Origin: an uncultured Alphaproteobacteria bacterium
GTDB lineage: Bacteria > Pseudomonadota > Alphaproteobacteria > HIMB59
Reading direction: 5' to 3'
DNA length: 64,000 nt
Assembly: GCA_902518505.1 (NCBI GenBank)
Contig: CABYGG010000001.1
Coordinates: 144,739 to 208,738 of the forward strand
In this document: positions 26,779 through 35,655 of the stretch, one piece after another
Position numbering within the stretch: the stretch's first letter is position 1
Layout of the letters: each line of letters starts with the position of its first letter
The notes under the pieces: generated by a model
Told to the model about the DNA's origin: nothing
The model's input: the letters and a program-made list of their open reading frames with translations, nothing else
The model's database searches: none
Program-made: the position numbers and the translations under genes

Positions 26779-28767
26779 ATGAACATTACTAGTGGTGCAG
26801 ATATTATTGCGATAATAATCTTAATAGCGTTAGCAATAGCAATTATAGTTTACTTGCTACATTGGCTGTACAGGCGTTCCTCAAAGGAAATAGCGTTTGT
26901 TAGAACTGGTATGGGTGGTGAACAAGTTGTGATCAGCGGAGGTGCCTTCGTTTTACCTATTATTCATAACATTACCTCAGTGGGTATGAAAACTCTTTGT
27001 ATAGAGGTTCAACGAAACGGCAGTAAATCTTTTATTACAAAAAATAGAATGAGGGCAGAAGTAACGGCTGAATTCTATGTAAGAGTAGCTCCTACAACTG
27101 AAGCAGTCTCAATAGCCGCGCAAACATTGGGAAATAGAACATTAGAGCCTGATCATTTAAAGGAGCTTGTTCAAGGTCGATTTGTTGATGGACTAGGTGT
27201 TGTAGCCGCAAAAATGAGCCTTGATGAAATTCAAGAGAATAGATCTGAGTACATTAAAAATGTTGCAGCTCATGTTGAAGAAGCCATTAAGCACACTGGT
27301 TTGGAGTTAGAGACTGTTTCATTGACATCTCTTAACCAAGCACCCGTGGGTGTATTCGACCCTTCAAATACATTTGATGCTGAGGGTTTAACTCAAATAA
27401 CAGAATTTACTCAGTCACGTAAAAAGAAAAGAAATGATATTGAGAAAGATACAGAGGTAAGTATTCGAAATAAAAACCTCCAGTCTATCAAGCAAACTCT
27501 TGAAATCGAAAAAGAGGAAGAATTTTCAAAGTATCAACAAAAACGTGAAATCGAACAACAAAGAGCTATTGAAAATACTGAGACAGTAAAAACAAAAGCT
27601 GAGAAAGACAAAGAGTCTGAGCTGGCTGAAATCTCTTCAGAAAAAGATATTGAGATTGCAAAGATTAGCAAGAAAGACTTTGTTGAGATGGAAAAAAGTT
27701 TACAAGAAACTAAACTTATCCAAGAAATTGAGAAAAGAAGAAAAGAACAAAATGAGTTTAAACAACAAACTTCTATCGAGATTAAACAAAAAGATATTGA
27801 GACAGAAAAAACTATTCTTGAATTAGAAAGAGATGTTGAATTCAGTCGTCTAGAAAAACAAAGATCAGTTGATATCAAACTTGCTGAGGAAAAAGCTCAA
27901 ACAGCAAAAGAAGAAGCTAGAAAAAGGTATGAGTCTGAAGAGGCTTATATTATGGCTGAGGAGCAAATTAAAAATGCAAAAACTGCTCAACAGAAAAATG
28001 TTGATGCGTTCAAAATTGCTGCTGAGCAAGAGACAAGAGTCTTAGATATTGAAAAGGCAAAAAGAATAGAAATTGAAGAAAAGCAAAAACAAATGGAAGT
28101 TCTAGAAAAATCTAAGTCAGTCTTAAAAACTAAAATGGAAGAAGAAAATGCTCGCGCTAAGGCTGTAGAAGCTGAGGAAAAAGTAAACACCATTAGAGAT
28201 GTTGAACAAGCTGAGAAGACAAAAGCTCTTGGAGTAATAGACGCTAGTAAAAATGCTGAGAGAGAAAAGTTAGCATCGATGGCTGCAAAAATTAGATATG
28301 AAATTGAAGCAGCTGGCAAAAAAGCCCTTAATGAAGCGGAAAATGCTAGAAGTGATGCAAGTAGAAGAAGTGCACTTAGACAAAAACTCGCTGAAAAAAT
28401 TGAGGGTATTATTAGAGAATGGGTTAGACCAATGCAAAACATTGATTCAATTAAAGTTGTCGATGTAAATGGATTACCTGGATTTAGTCAGGGAGGAGGT
28501 GCTGAAGGAAGCGGCAACGCTGATAACCCCTCTGCGTCCTCAGGTGGATATTCCAAAAAAGGATCTTTAGCAGATAATGTTGTGAATTCTGCTCTTCGAT
28601 ATAGAGCACAACAGCCGTTCTTAGATAGTCTTTTAAAAGAAATTGGTATGTCGCCCGGTGAGGCAAGTAATATCAGGAATATTTTAGGTGACTACGATGA
28701 TCCTAAGAAGGACAAGCATATGAGATTTGATGAACAAGCCACAAAGACACCCAGGAAAAAGAAATAG
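26779..28767 (+). CDS. yqiK: YqiK/FloT-type flotillin (SPFH/band 7 scaffold)
   Basis: 662 residues. One N-terminal membrane helix (about 9-31), then a band 7 domain (about 35-200; VRTGMGGEQVVISGGAFVLPIIH), a very long charged coiled coil with Glu-Ala and Lys-Glu repeats (about 220-530), and a C-terminal region with VRPMQNIDSIKVVDVNGLPG typical of the YqiK group. Flotillins oligomerise at the membrane and organise microdomains and associated proteins. It begins 27 bases after the rhodopsin, making co-transcription likely. The disordered Gly/Ser and Lys-rich tail is usual. No NfeD partner gene is adjacent, which is less common. Confidence 0.9.
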   Translation: MNITSGADIIAIIILIALAIAIIVYLLHWLYRRSSKEIAFVRTGMGGEQVVISGGAFVLPIIHNITSVGMKTLCIEVQRNGSKSFITKNRMRAEVTAEFYVRVAPTTEAVSIAAQTLGNRTLEPDHLKELVQGRFVDGLGVVAAKMSLDEIQENRSEYIKNVAAHVEEAIKHTGLELETVSLTSLNQAPVGVFDPSNTFDAEGLTQITEFTQSRKKKRNDIEKDTEVSIRNKNLQSIKQTLEIEKEEEFSKYQQKREIEQQRAIENTETVKTKAEKDKESELAEISSEKDIEIAKISKKDFVEMEKSLQETKLIQEIEKRRKEQNEFKQQTSIEIKQKDIETEKTILELERDVEFSRLEKQRSVDIKLAEEKAQTAKEEARKRYESEEAYIMAEEQIKNAKTAQQKNVDAFKIAAEQETRVLDIEKAKRIEIEEKQKQMEVLEKSKSVLKTKMEEENARAKAVEAEEKVNTIRDVEQAEKTKALGVIDASKNAEREKLASMAAKIRYEIEAAGKKALNEAENARSDASRRSALRQKLAEKIEGIIREWVRPMQNIDSIKVVDVNGLPGFSQGGGAEGSGNADNPSASSGGYSKKGSLADNVVNSALRYRAQQPFLDSLLKEIGMSPGEASNIRNILGDYDDPKKDKHMRFDEQATKTPRKKK

Positions 28768-28776
28768 GTATAAAAC

Positions 28777-29166
28777 ATGAGTATAGATGTAAAATCCTGG
28801 GCAAAAAAATATAAAGAGCTTACTGAAAAAGATGAAACCATAAAAGCGATGGCTAAATATTATACTTGTTCATTTCTTTTCGACATGGGTAGTGTGAAAG
28901 TAATTATCGAGATGCATGATGGAAAGGTAAAAAATATTAATACCAACCCTGGAGGTTTAGATCCATATGACTTTGCATTAAGGGCATCAGAGCAAACATG
29001 GAGAGAGTTTGCAAAGCCTGTTCCAAAACCTATGTTTCATGGTATCTATGCAGCCTCATTTAGAGAAGACCTTAAAATCGAGGGTAATCATTTAGTCTTA
29101 ATGCAAAATCTTAGAAACTTTACTGTTCAATTTGAATTGCTAAGACAATCAGGAGTCCCAGTATGA
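28777..29166 (+). CDS. SCP2-like sterol/lipid carrier domain protein
   Basis: 129 residues, soluble. The order VKVIIEMHDGKVKNIN, a middle helix (FALRASEQTWREFA), then LKIEGNHLVLMQNLRNFTVQFELLR resembles the SCP2 fold, where a beta sheet and helices form a hydrophobic tunnel. Such proteins bind lipids or acyl ligands. It starts 9 bases after the flotillin stop and is followed by an alpha/beta hydrolase. The fold assignment is by pattern and moderately sure; the ligand is unknown. Confidence 0.6.
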   Translation: MSIDVKSWAKKYKELTEKDETIKAMAKYYTCSFLFDMGSVKVIIEMHDGKVKNINTNPGGLDPYDFALRASEQTWREFAKPVPKPMFHGIYAASFREDLKIEGNHLVLMQNLRNFTVQFELLRQSGVPV

Positions 29167-29191
29167 TCAAGAGAATTGAAAGGAAAAATTT

Positions 29192-30055
29192 ATGGCAGTA
29201 AAACATCATGACCCAATAGGTAGATACGTTACCATCGAGGTAGATGGTCAACAGTATAAAGTCTTTTATCTTTCAAATGGAAAAGGCACTCCATTAGTAT
29301 GTCAGCATACTGCTGGATGCCACAATCATCAGTGGAGAGGATTACTGGAAGATGAAGAAATTACTCAAAATTATCAAGTTATCGCTTACGACCTTCCAAG
29401 ACATGGTAAATCAGATCCACCTCATAATACAGAATGGTGGAAAGAGGAGTACAAATTAACAGCAGAGCATTACTGTAATTTTATTGTAGAACTTTGTAAG
29501 GCCTTAGACCTTGAAAACCCTATATTTATGGGTTCTTCTTTTGGAGGAAACGTGGCTCTTCAATTAGCTCTGAAGTATCCTAATAAATTTAAAGCTGTCA
29601 TTCCTGTCGAGGCTGCGCATTATTCCCCTGGCTTTTATATTGATTGGTGGAGGCATCCTCATGCCAATGCAGCTCAAGTGTGTGGTAGTGGAGTTTGGGA
29701 TTTAATGGCCCCACAATCTCCAGATATGGATAGATGGTTAACTTGGCATTATTACACTCAAGGATCAGAGGCTTTTAAAGGAGACCTTCATTTTTATTCA
29801 GTTGATCATGATTTAAGAGATGAGCTTCAAAATATCGATGGTCACAAGTGCCCTGTTATCATGCTGACTGGTACCTATGACTACCTAACCCCTCCCGAAG
29901 CAACAGAAGATACTGCCAGACAAATAAAAGGAGGAGTTTATATTGAAATGAGAGATATTGGTCATTTCCCGATGAGTGAAAACCATGAAGTCTTTAGAGT
30001 ATATTTATTAGAGGCACTCAGAATTATTAAGGAAAAGACTGATTACAACTCTTAA
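29192..30055 (+). CDS. Alpha/beta-fold hydrolase
   Basis: 287 residues. The nucleophile elbow is GSSFGG (Ser in FMGSSFGGNVAL), the acid is in LTGTYDYLTPPEAT and the catalytic His in DIGHFPMSEN. HTAGCHNHQWRGLLED forms the oxyanion region. It hydrolyses an ester, amide or C-C bond of unknown substrate. Immediately downstream is a solute symporter, suggesting that it acts on an imported compound. Distance to the SCP2-like gene is 25 bases. Confidence 0.88.
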   Translation: MAVKHHDPIGRYVTIEVDGQQYKVFYLSNGKGTPLVCQHTAGCHNHQWRGLLEDEEITQNYQVIAYDLPRHGKSDPPHNTEWWKEEYKLTAEHYCNFIVELCKALDLENPIFMGSSFGGNVALQLALKYPNKFKAVIPVEAAHYSPGFYIDWWRHPHANAAQVCGSGVWDLMAPQSPDMDRWLTWHYYTQGSEAFKGDLHFYSVDHDLRDELQNIDGHKCPVIMLTGTYDYLTPPEATEDTARQIKGGVYIEMRDIGHFPMSENHEVFRVYLLEALRIIKEKTDYNS

Positions 30056-30069
30056 TTCAAGTTTGAGTT

Positions 30070-32124
30070 ATGGTCGCTAATCTTTATTGGTTTTTTTTCT
30101 TTCTTGTCCTATATATAAGCTTTTGTCTTTTTTGGGGAGCTAGAACTCTTAGAAAAAATAAAACCCCTGAGGCTTACTATTTAGCAGATAGAAGTGTATC
30201 TCCTTGGGTATTCTTTTTCTCTGCAACAGTAACTACATTTGCAGGCATAACTATCATTTCTTTTCCATCATTAATTTATGCAGATGGATACTCTTTTCTA
30301 GCTACTGCTGCAATTGTAATAACAATTCCTCTCGGAAGTATACTATTTTTTAAAAGGCAGTGGATGCTAAGTAGAAAATTTAATTTTATCACTCCAGGAG
30401 AGATGTATTATAAATATTATCAAAGTAATACTCTTAGAATTGTAGTACTAATAATCGGATTATTTTTTGCTGTTCCATTTCTTGGTATAATTATTGGATC
30501 AACAGGTAATGTTGTAGAGTTTATTAGCGGAGGTGAAATAACTAGAGACTCTGCAATGTGGGCACTAACTGCTGTTGTCTTATTTTATATAGTATCTGGT
30601 GGATTTAAACCCATGGTGAGTGTAAGCGTTGTTCAATCATGGTTATTTTTTGTTTTTTTCTTAGCACTTGGTGTTGGTGTATTTAATTACTTAGGAGGTT
30701 TAAGTTTTTTTGAAGACCTATCTATGGCGAATAGCTTTATATCTTTCGGAGCTTGGGGAACTACTGGAGGTTACGGAGGCGGTGATATTTCAGGATATTT
30801 CAACGTTCCTGGTGTAATTCAGTGGGTTGCAGGTATTGGAAAAAACAACCCATTAGGAGGACCTTGGACAGCAGTTATGATTTTATCCTTTACTCTCTCT
30901 TATATGGGTATTGTGCTTTCTCCTACATTTTCGATGTGGAGCTATTCAGTAAAATCACCGAGGTCATTTTATTTTTATCAAGTTTGGGGTTCAGGTGCTG
31001 TTGTTGGAATATTTTTATTTATATTCGCCCCTTTATTAGGTGTAGGAGCACATCTTCTTGGAGCTAATAGTATTGTTAATTCAAATGGTTTTGCCATTAA
31101 CCAAATATTCCCTGAGCTAAGTCTACAAAATATATCATCTTTAATTTATGTGTTTGTTGAAAGCTTCAGTAATCTCTCACCAATCATTGTTGGATTTTTA
31201 GCAATATCCATAATTGCTGCTCTTCAATCTACATTATCTGCTTTTTTAATGACCTCAGGCAGCATGGTGGCAAGAGATCTCTATAGACCATATATCGATA
31301 GTAACCCTACATGGAAAAGGGAGTTATTAGTTGCTAGGTTAGCGATGTTGTTATTAAGCCTAGCGGCACTGTATCTTGCAACTTTTTTTGAAACTTCTCT
31401 AATACTACTTGGTGGATTAGCAATCGCTTTTGGTTTCCAATTGTTTCCTGTTTTACTTGGAATGCTTTGGTTTAAATGGATCACAAGAGGTGGGGCAATT
31501 CTTGGACTCATCACCGGATTAGGTTTTGTAACTTTAGCTGAAACTTTTGGTCATAAGCTAACAGGAAATTCTCTTCCTTGGGGGCGATGGCCACTAACAA
31601 TCTACTCTGGGTTATGGGGTTTATTCTTTAATGTGATTGTATGTTTTTTATCCTCTATATTTGCAAGTAATGATACAGATAAAGAACATCGAGCGTCATT
31701 TCATAATTTTTTAAATGAACATATGGGTATTCACCCATCAAGAAAAAAAATAAAATCTCTTGCTTATGTCTTCTTTTTAATTTGGGCATTCTTTTCTATC
31801 GGCCCAGGGTTAATTTTCGGAAACTTAATATTTGGTAGTGCGGATCAAAGTTATGATAATTGGGTGATGGGAGTCCCTTCACTATGGGCTTACCAAATAA
31901 TTTGGTGGGTAGCGGGTATATTTCTAATTTGGTTTTTAGCCAATAAGATGGACTTATCGACTTTGCCAAAAAAACCCATACTAAATGGTGATGAACATTT
32001 GGCACCTGACGATGTTGAGGAGCAAGGAAACTATATTGACAGAATGGGAGGAGGGTATGGTTGGCCACTTATATTAATAGGTATGGCTGTGGCAACTGTA
32101 ATACTTTCCGTTTATGCATTATGA
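30070..32124 (+). CDS. Sodium/solute symporter (SSS family)
   Basis: 684 residues with about 13 hydrophobic segments. ADRSVSPWVFFFSATVTTFAGITII at the N-terminus and the central QSTLSAFLMTSGSMVARDLYRPY are SSS-family marks, the latter including residues of the Na2 site. Family members take up proline, pantothenate, sugars, acetate or small amines with Na+. Its closeness to the dimethylformamidase-like genes suggests a small polar organic nitrogen compound, but this is inferred. Length is above the ~500-550 average because of a C-terminal extension with two more helices. Confidence 0.87.
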   Translation: MVANLYWFFFFLVLYISFCLFWGARTLRKNKTPEAYYLADRSVSPWVFFFSATVTTFAGITIISFPSLIYADGYSFLATAAIVITIPLGSILFFKRQWMLSRKFNFITPGEMYYKYYQSNTLRIVVLIIGLFFAVPFLGIIIGSTGNVVEFISGGEITRDSAMWALTAVVLFYIVSGGFKPMVSVSVVQSWLFFVFFLALGVGVFNYLGGLSFFEDLSMANSFISFGAWGTTGGYGGGDISGYFNVPGVIQWVAGIGKNNPLGGPWTAVMILSFTLSYMGIVLSPTFSMWSYSVKSPRSFYFYQVWGSGAVVGIFLFIFAPLLGVGAHLLGANSIVNSNGFAINQIFPELSLQNISSLIYVFVESFSNLSPIIVGFLAISIIAALQSTLSAFLMTSGSMVARDLYRPYIDSNPTWKRELLVARLAMLLLSLAALYLATFFETSLILLGGLAIAFGFQLFPVLLGMLWFKWITRGGAILGLITGLGFVTLAETFGHKLTGNSLPWGRWPLTIYSGLWGLFFNVIVCFLSSIFASNDTDKEHRASFHNFLNEHMGIHPSRKKIKSLAYVFFLIWAFFSIGPGLIFGNLIFGSADQSYDNWVMGVPSLWAYQIIWWVAGIFLIWFLANKMDLSTLPKKPILNGDEHLAPDDVEEQGNYIDRMGGGYGWPLILIGMAVATVILSVYAL

Positions 32125-32229
32125 TGATAAAATACTTAAAACTGAGGAGGAATAAGAATTTTTCGTATTGTGTTTCATTATTTGGAACAAAAAACTGTGC
32201 GAAAGGTTAACTATATCTAAAATAGAATT

Positions 32230-32658
32230 ATGTCTGATTACAGCTATAAGCACCCGTCAAACGTCCAATTAAATAAAGGGCATAAACACACTGATGATTT
32301 TATTACCAAAAAATACATATTAAAAATGTTGAGAGATCCTCAAAAATTAAAATCTCTAATTGAAGAGCATAGAGCAACTCCAATTGGAAGGGCTGCTACT
32401 CGAGACCACGGCGTTATTCAGCACAGTCAAGATCTCCAAACATTATTAGATAAGTTAAGAAGAGGAAGTAAAGAAAATGGTTTTGTAACTGTTTGTTTAA
32501 GAAGGCATGAAGATTATAGAGTTGGAATAACAACAGGAGTTAGAGGTGAGCCAGTTGAAATTACTGAAGACTCTTATTCATCTGAGGAAGCATGTGAACA
32601 TGCAATATTTTTAAAAAGAATTAACAGACTAATTGAGGAGTATAGCGGAGAAGAGTAA
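32230..32658 (+). CDS. Dimethylformamidase-like small (alpha) subunit
   Basis: 142 residues. LKSLIEEHRATPIGRA and the C-terminal HEDYRVGITTGVRGEPVEI, together with EEACEHAIFLKRINRLI, recall the small subunit of Paracoccus N,N-dimethylformamidase as I remember it, and length is similar (~132). It overlaps the large-subunit start by one base. The 105-base gap before it contains a weak GGAGGAATAA stretch but no gene. The match is by pattern, supported by the adjacent large subunit. Confidence 0.78.
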   Translation: MSDYSYKHPSNVQLNKGHKHTDDFITKKYILKMLRDPQKLKSLIEEHRATPIGRAATRDHGVIQHSQDLQTLLDKLRRGSKENGFVTVCLRRHEDYRVGITTGVRGEPVEITEDSYSSEEACEHAIFLKRINRLIEEYSGEE

Positions 32659-35012
32659 TGTTAAAAATAACAGGTTATAGTGATAAGTACTCAGCTCACC
32701 CTGGCGAAGAGGTTAAATTTTATATTAATGCTGAATACAATGACAGTTATGAAGTTCAATTAGTCCGCTTAATACACGGTGATACAAATCCTGAAGGCCC
32801 AGGATATAAAGAGGCCGAAATAGATGCTAGTTGCAATGGAACCTATCAAGGGAAAAACCAGAGAATACATGGTGGATCATATATCATCATGCCCCAACAC
32901 GATAATTTAAATCTAGAAAGCTTCACTATGCAGGCTTACATTTTCCCAACCACCCCTGACAAAGGCAGACAAGGAATTTTCACCAAATTTAATGAAGAAG
33001 AAAAAAAAGGCTATGGCCTTTTCGTTAATGATGAAGGCTGTTTATCTGTAGAAATTGGTGATGGCTCTCAGGTTGTTACTGTCTCCTCAGAAAAAAAGCT
33101 TTTAAGAAAGGTCTGGTATCTGGTTATTGCAACATTTGATGCTCAATCTAGAAGGCTTACCCTTCATCAAGAACCCAGAGTTACATCTACAAATGGTGGC
33201 TTGGGTATGGCTATTTTGAATCCAATTGAAGAAACCTCAGCTATTATTGAGACCACTAGCTCAGTTTTACCTGCTGCTAATGACGCTCCATTGTTAATTG
33301 CTGCCACAACACTCAACAATAGATCAGGAAGACATATTTCTGGCGGACATTTTAAAGAGGTACCTCACCCTATTGAATTACCTGAGCAAACAAAGACATT
33401 TAATGGAAAGATAGACAGACCTAGATTATCTAATATTGCGCTATCGAAGGCTGAAATTGAAACACTTGCATCAAGCTATGATGAGTGTAATACCACTGTC
33501 AGGTCAACAGTCGTAGGTGCCTGGGATTTTCATGCGAATATTGGCAAAAACATTGCCTCAACAAAGATTGTTGATACTTCTCCAAATAATCACCACGGAT
33601 TTATTATTAATATGCCAAACAGAGGTATGACAGGACATAACTGGACAGCGGATGAAATGGTTTTCCATCATAAACCTGAGGAATACGGTGCAATTCATTT
33701 TCATGACGATGATATAGACGATGCAAGATGGGATGTAGACTTTACTTTAAAAGTACCTGAGGGGTTAAAAAGTGGTGTCTACGCTGCAAGACTAAGAGTA
33801 GACGGACGAGAGGAGTCAGAAAATGAGGACTATATTCCATTTTGTGTTAAACCTCCCAAGGGGACAGCAACTGCAAAAACTTTATTCTTATTGCCTACTA
33901 ATAGTTACATGGCTTACTCCAATGATAATCTTGGAACCAACTCTGTGGTAGCACAATTGCTTGCAGGTAAAGTGCCTGTGCTTGAGCCAGCAGATTTATA
34001 TTTAAATGAACATAGAGAATACGGGCTATCAACTTATTCACTTCACTCAGACGGACATGGTGTATCAATATCATCAAGACTAAGGCCAATCCTTAATATG
34101 AGACCAAAATACAGACATTGGCTTTCTCCTTCATTATGGCAACTCAATGCCGACTTACATCTTACTGATTGGCTAGAAGAAAAAGGTTTTGATTTTGATG
34201 TTCTGACAGACGAGGATTTGGAACATGAAGGTATAAATTTATTAAATCGTTATAAAGTTGTGATGACTGGAAGTCACCCTGAGTATTCATCTGAGAAATA
34301 TATGGATGCTCTAGAGTCATATCAAATGCAGGGTGGTAGATGTTTTTATCTAGGATCAGATGGATTTTATTGGATTAGTGAGTATCATCCTGACAACCCT
34401 AATATTACCGAAGTTCGAAAAGGTGAAGCAGGCACAAGAGCATGGACATCTAACCCAGGTGAATACAATAATGCTTTTGATGGTAAATATGGAGGTATGT
34501 GGAGAGCTCGAGGAAGAATACCTTCTAAAGTTTGTGGGTTAACTTTCACATCTTATGGATTTGACGTGTCCTCATACTACAAAAGAGAAGAAGATAGTTT
34601 TAAACCTGAATGTTCATGGATCTTTGAGGGGATTGGAGCAGATGAGGTGATTGGTGATTTTGGTTTAGTTGGTGGAGGAGCTGCCGGTTTGGAGTTAGAC
34701 AGATACGACTTAGAATTTGGAACCCCACATAATGCTTATTATTTGGCTCGCTCTCAGGATCACTCTAATATGATGTTGCAAGTTAACGAGGAAATACATT
34801 TTGCTGTTCGTGGTTACTATGGTGGTGGTCATGAAAATCCAATGGTCAGAGCTGATATGATTTACTATAAAACACCTAACAATGGAGCAATGTTTGCACC
34901 AGGGTCTTTGGCTTGGTGCGGTAGTCTCTCACATAATAATTACAATAATAATGTCTCTAGAATAATGGAAAATACGCTTAAAGGTTTCTTAAAGGACGGG
35001 CCTTTACCTTAA
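32658..35012 (+). CDS. Dimethylformamidase-like large (beta) subunit, mononuclear iron amidohydrolase
   Basis: 784 residues: an N-terminal beta domain, a LamG-like jelly roll (about 90-270; SFTMQAYIFPTTPDKGRQGIF) and a C-terminal glutamine-amidotransferase-like catalytic half. The known enzyme binds iron through two Tyr and one Glu with a nearby His. Here His540-Pro-Glu542 in TGSHPEYSS, Tyr420 in NSYMAYSN and Tyr460 in LSTYSLHSDG fit those positions with a constant offset of about 20. It should hydrolyse an amide C-N bond; DMF itself need not be the natural substrate. Co-encoded with its small subunit, a symporter and several hydrolases. Confidence 0.85.
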   Translation: MLKITGYSDKYSAHPGEEVKFYINAEYNDSYEVQLVRLIHGDTNPEGPGYKEAEIDASCNGTYQGKNQRIHGGSYIIMPQHDNLNLESFTMQAYIFPTTPDKGRQGIFTKFNEEEKKGYGLFVNDEGCLSVEIGDGSQVVTVSSEKKLLRKVWYLVIATFDAQSRRLTLHQEPRVTSTNGGLGMAILNPIEETSAIIETTSSVLPAANDAPLLIAATTLNNRSGRHISGGHFKEVPHPIELPEQTKTFNGKIDRPRLSNIALSKAEIETLASSYDECNTTVRSTVVGAWDFHANIGKNIASTKIVDTSPNNHHGFIINMPNRGMTGHNWTADEMVFHHKPEEYGAIHFHDDDIDDARWDVDFTLKVPEGLKSGVYAARLRVDGREESENEDYIPFCVKPPKGTATAKTLFLLPTNSYMAYSNDNLGTNSVVAQLLAGKVPVLEPADLYLNEHREYGLSTYSLHSDGHGVSISSRLRPILNMRPKYRHWLSPSLWQLNADLHLTDWLEEKGFDFDVLTDEDLEHEGINLLNRYKVVMTGSHPEYSSEKYMDALESYQMQGGRCFYLGSDGFYWISEYHPDNPNITEVRKGEAGTRAWTSNPGEYNNAFDGKYGGMWRARGRIPSKVCGLTFTSYGFDVSSYYKREEDSFKPECSWIFEGIGADEVIGDFGLVGGGAAGLELDRYDLEFGTPHNAYYLARSQDHSNMMLQVNEEIHFAVRGYYGGGHENPMVRADMIYYKTPNNGAMFAPGSLAWCGSLSHNNYNNNVSRIMENTLKGFLKDGPLP

Positions 35013-35015
35013 AGT

Positions 35016-35375
35016 ATGAAAAAACAAAATATGCAGGAGATTCCATGGGGGAAAGAGACACTTGGCGCTCTGGATACTCCGTTAAATGAATTAGAAAAAA
35101 AAGCACTTCAAAATCTAGACATCGATAAATTAAACGATATGGCAGAGTGCCTTTTTGCTTTGAATAATAGACATTATGGTCCTATTCCTGGGACATATAT
35201 GGTCATGTGTGTTGAACCCGGTAAAACCTGGTGTGTTGGACAGCTCAGTGCTGATAGAGCAAAACCTTTTGTTCTTTTTCCTGAACTTGTTTTCGACTCA
35301 GTTGAAAAAGCAACAAAAGCTGCCGAAGCTCTTAAGGCTGAAAAAGCTGAGAGCGTACCATGTAGAAATATCTAA
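35016..35375 (+). CDS. Unknown protein in the dimethylformamidase-like operon
   Basis: 119 residues, soluble. GKTWCVGQLSADRAKPFVLFPELVFDSVEKATKAAEAL has no motif that I recognise; the C-terminal helix is Ala/Lys/Glu-rich. It starts 3 bases after the large-subunit stop and precedes the cupin by 4 bases, so it is clearly co-translated. It may be an accessory factor of the amidohydrolase. Confidence 0.72.
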   Translation: MKKQNMQEIPWGKETLGALDTPLNELEKKALQNLDIDKLNDMAECLFALNNRHYGPIPGTYMVMCVEPGKTWCVGQLSADRAKPFVLFPELVFDSVEKATKAAEALKAEKAESVPCRNI

Positions 35376-35379
35376 CGAC

Positions 35380-35655
35380 ATGGCTAAAGCCAATGTCATG
35401 ATTGATAATCAAAAAACTAGAGTTACAGAGTGGTCTTTTGAAGTTGGGGACTCAACTGGCCAGCATATTCATGAATACGATTATGTGGTAGTGCCCTTGT
35501 TAGATGGGGAGCTAAAAATTGTTAATCATGATGGTGAGGAGACAATTTCAAAACTAGCAAAAGGTGGATCCTACTTTAGAGAAAAGGGAGTTAACCACAA
35601 TGTATTTAATAACAATGATTTTATTTATAAATTTATTGAGATAGAATTTAAGTAG
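35380..35655 (+). CDS. Small cupin protein
   Basis: 91 residues from ATG 35380 (MAKANVMIDNQKTRV). One cupin barrel: TGQHIHEYDYVVVPLLDGELKI gives the first motif with two His and an acidic residue, and YFREKGVNHNVFNNND gives the second with a His. Such single cupins may be metal enzymes or small-molecule sensors. The stop precedes the next ATG directly. Function unknown. Confidence 0.8.
   Translation: MAKANVMIDNQKTRVTEWSFEVGDSTGQHIHEYDYVVVPLLDGELKIVNHDGEETISKLAKGGSYFREKGVNHNVFNNNDFIYKFIEIEFK

Noticed and set aside
27534..28442. Two Ser/Phe-rich open frames on the minus strand
   Set aside because: They are the antisense of the flotillin coiled coil; the Lys/Glu repeats give Phe/Ser/Leu on the opposite strand. 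No ribosome sites.
35176..35379. Upstream extension of the cupin by 68 residues
   Set aside because: It would overlap the preceding gene in another frame almost completely; ATG 35380 gives a complete cupin directly after that gene's stop.
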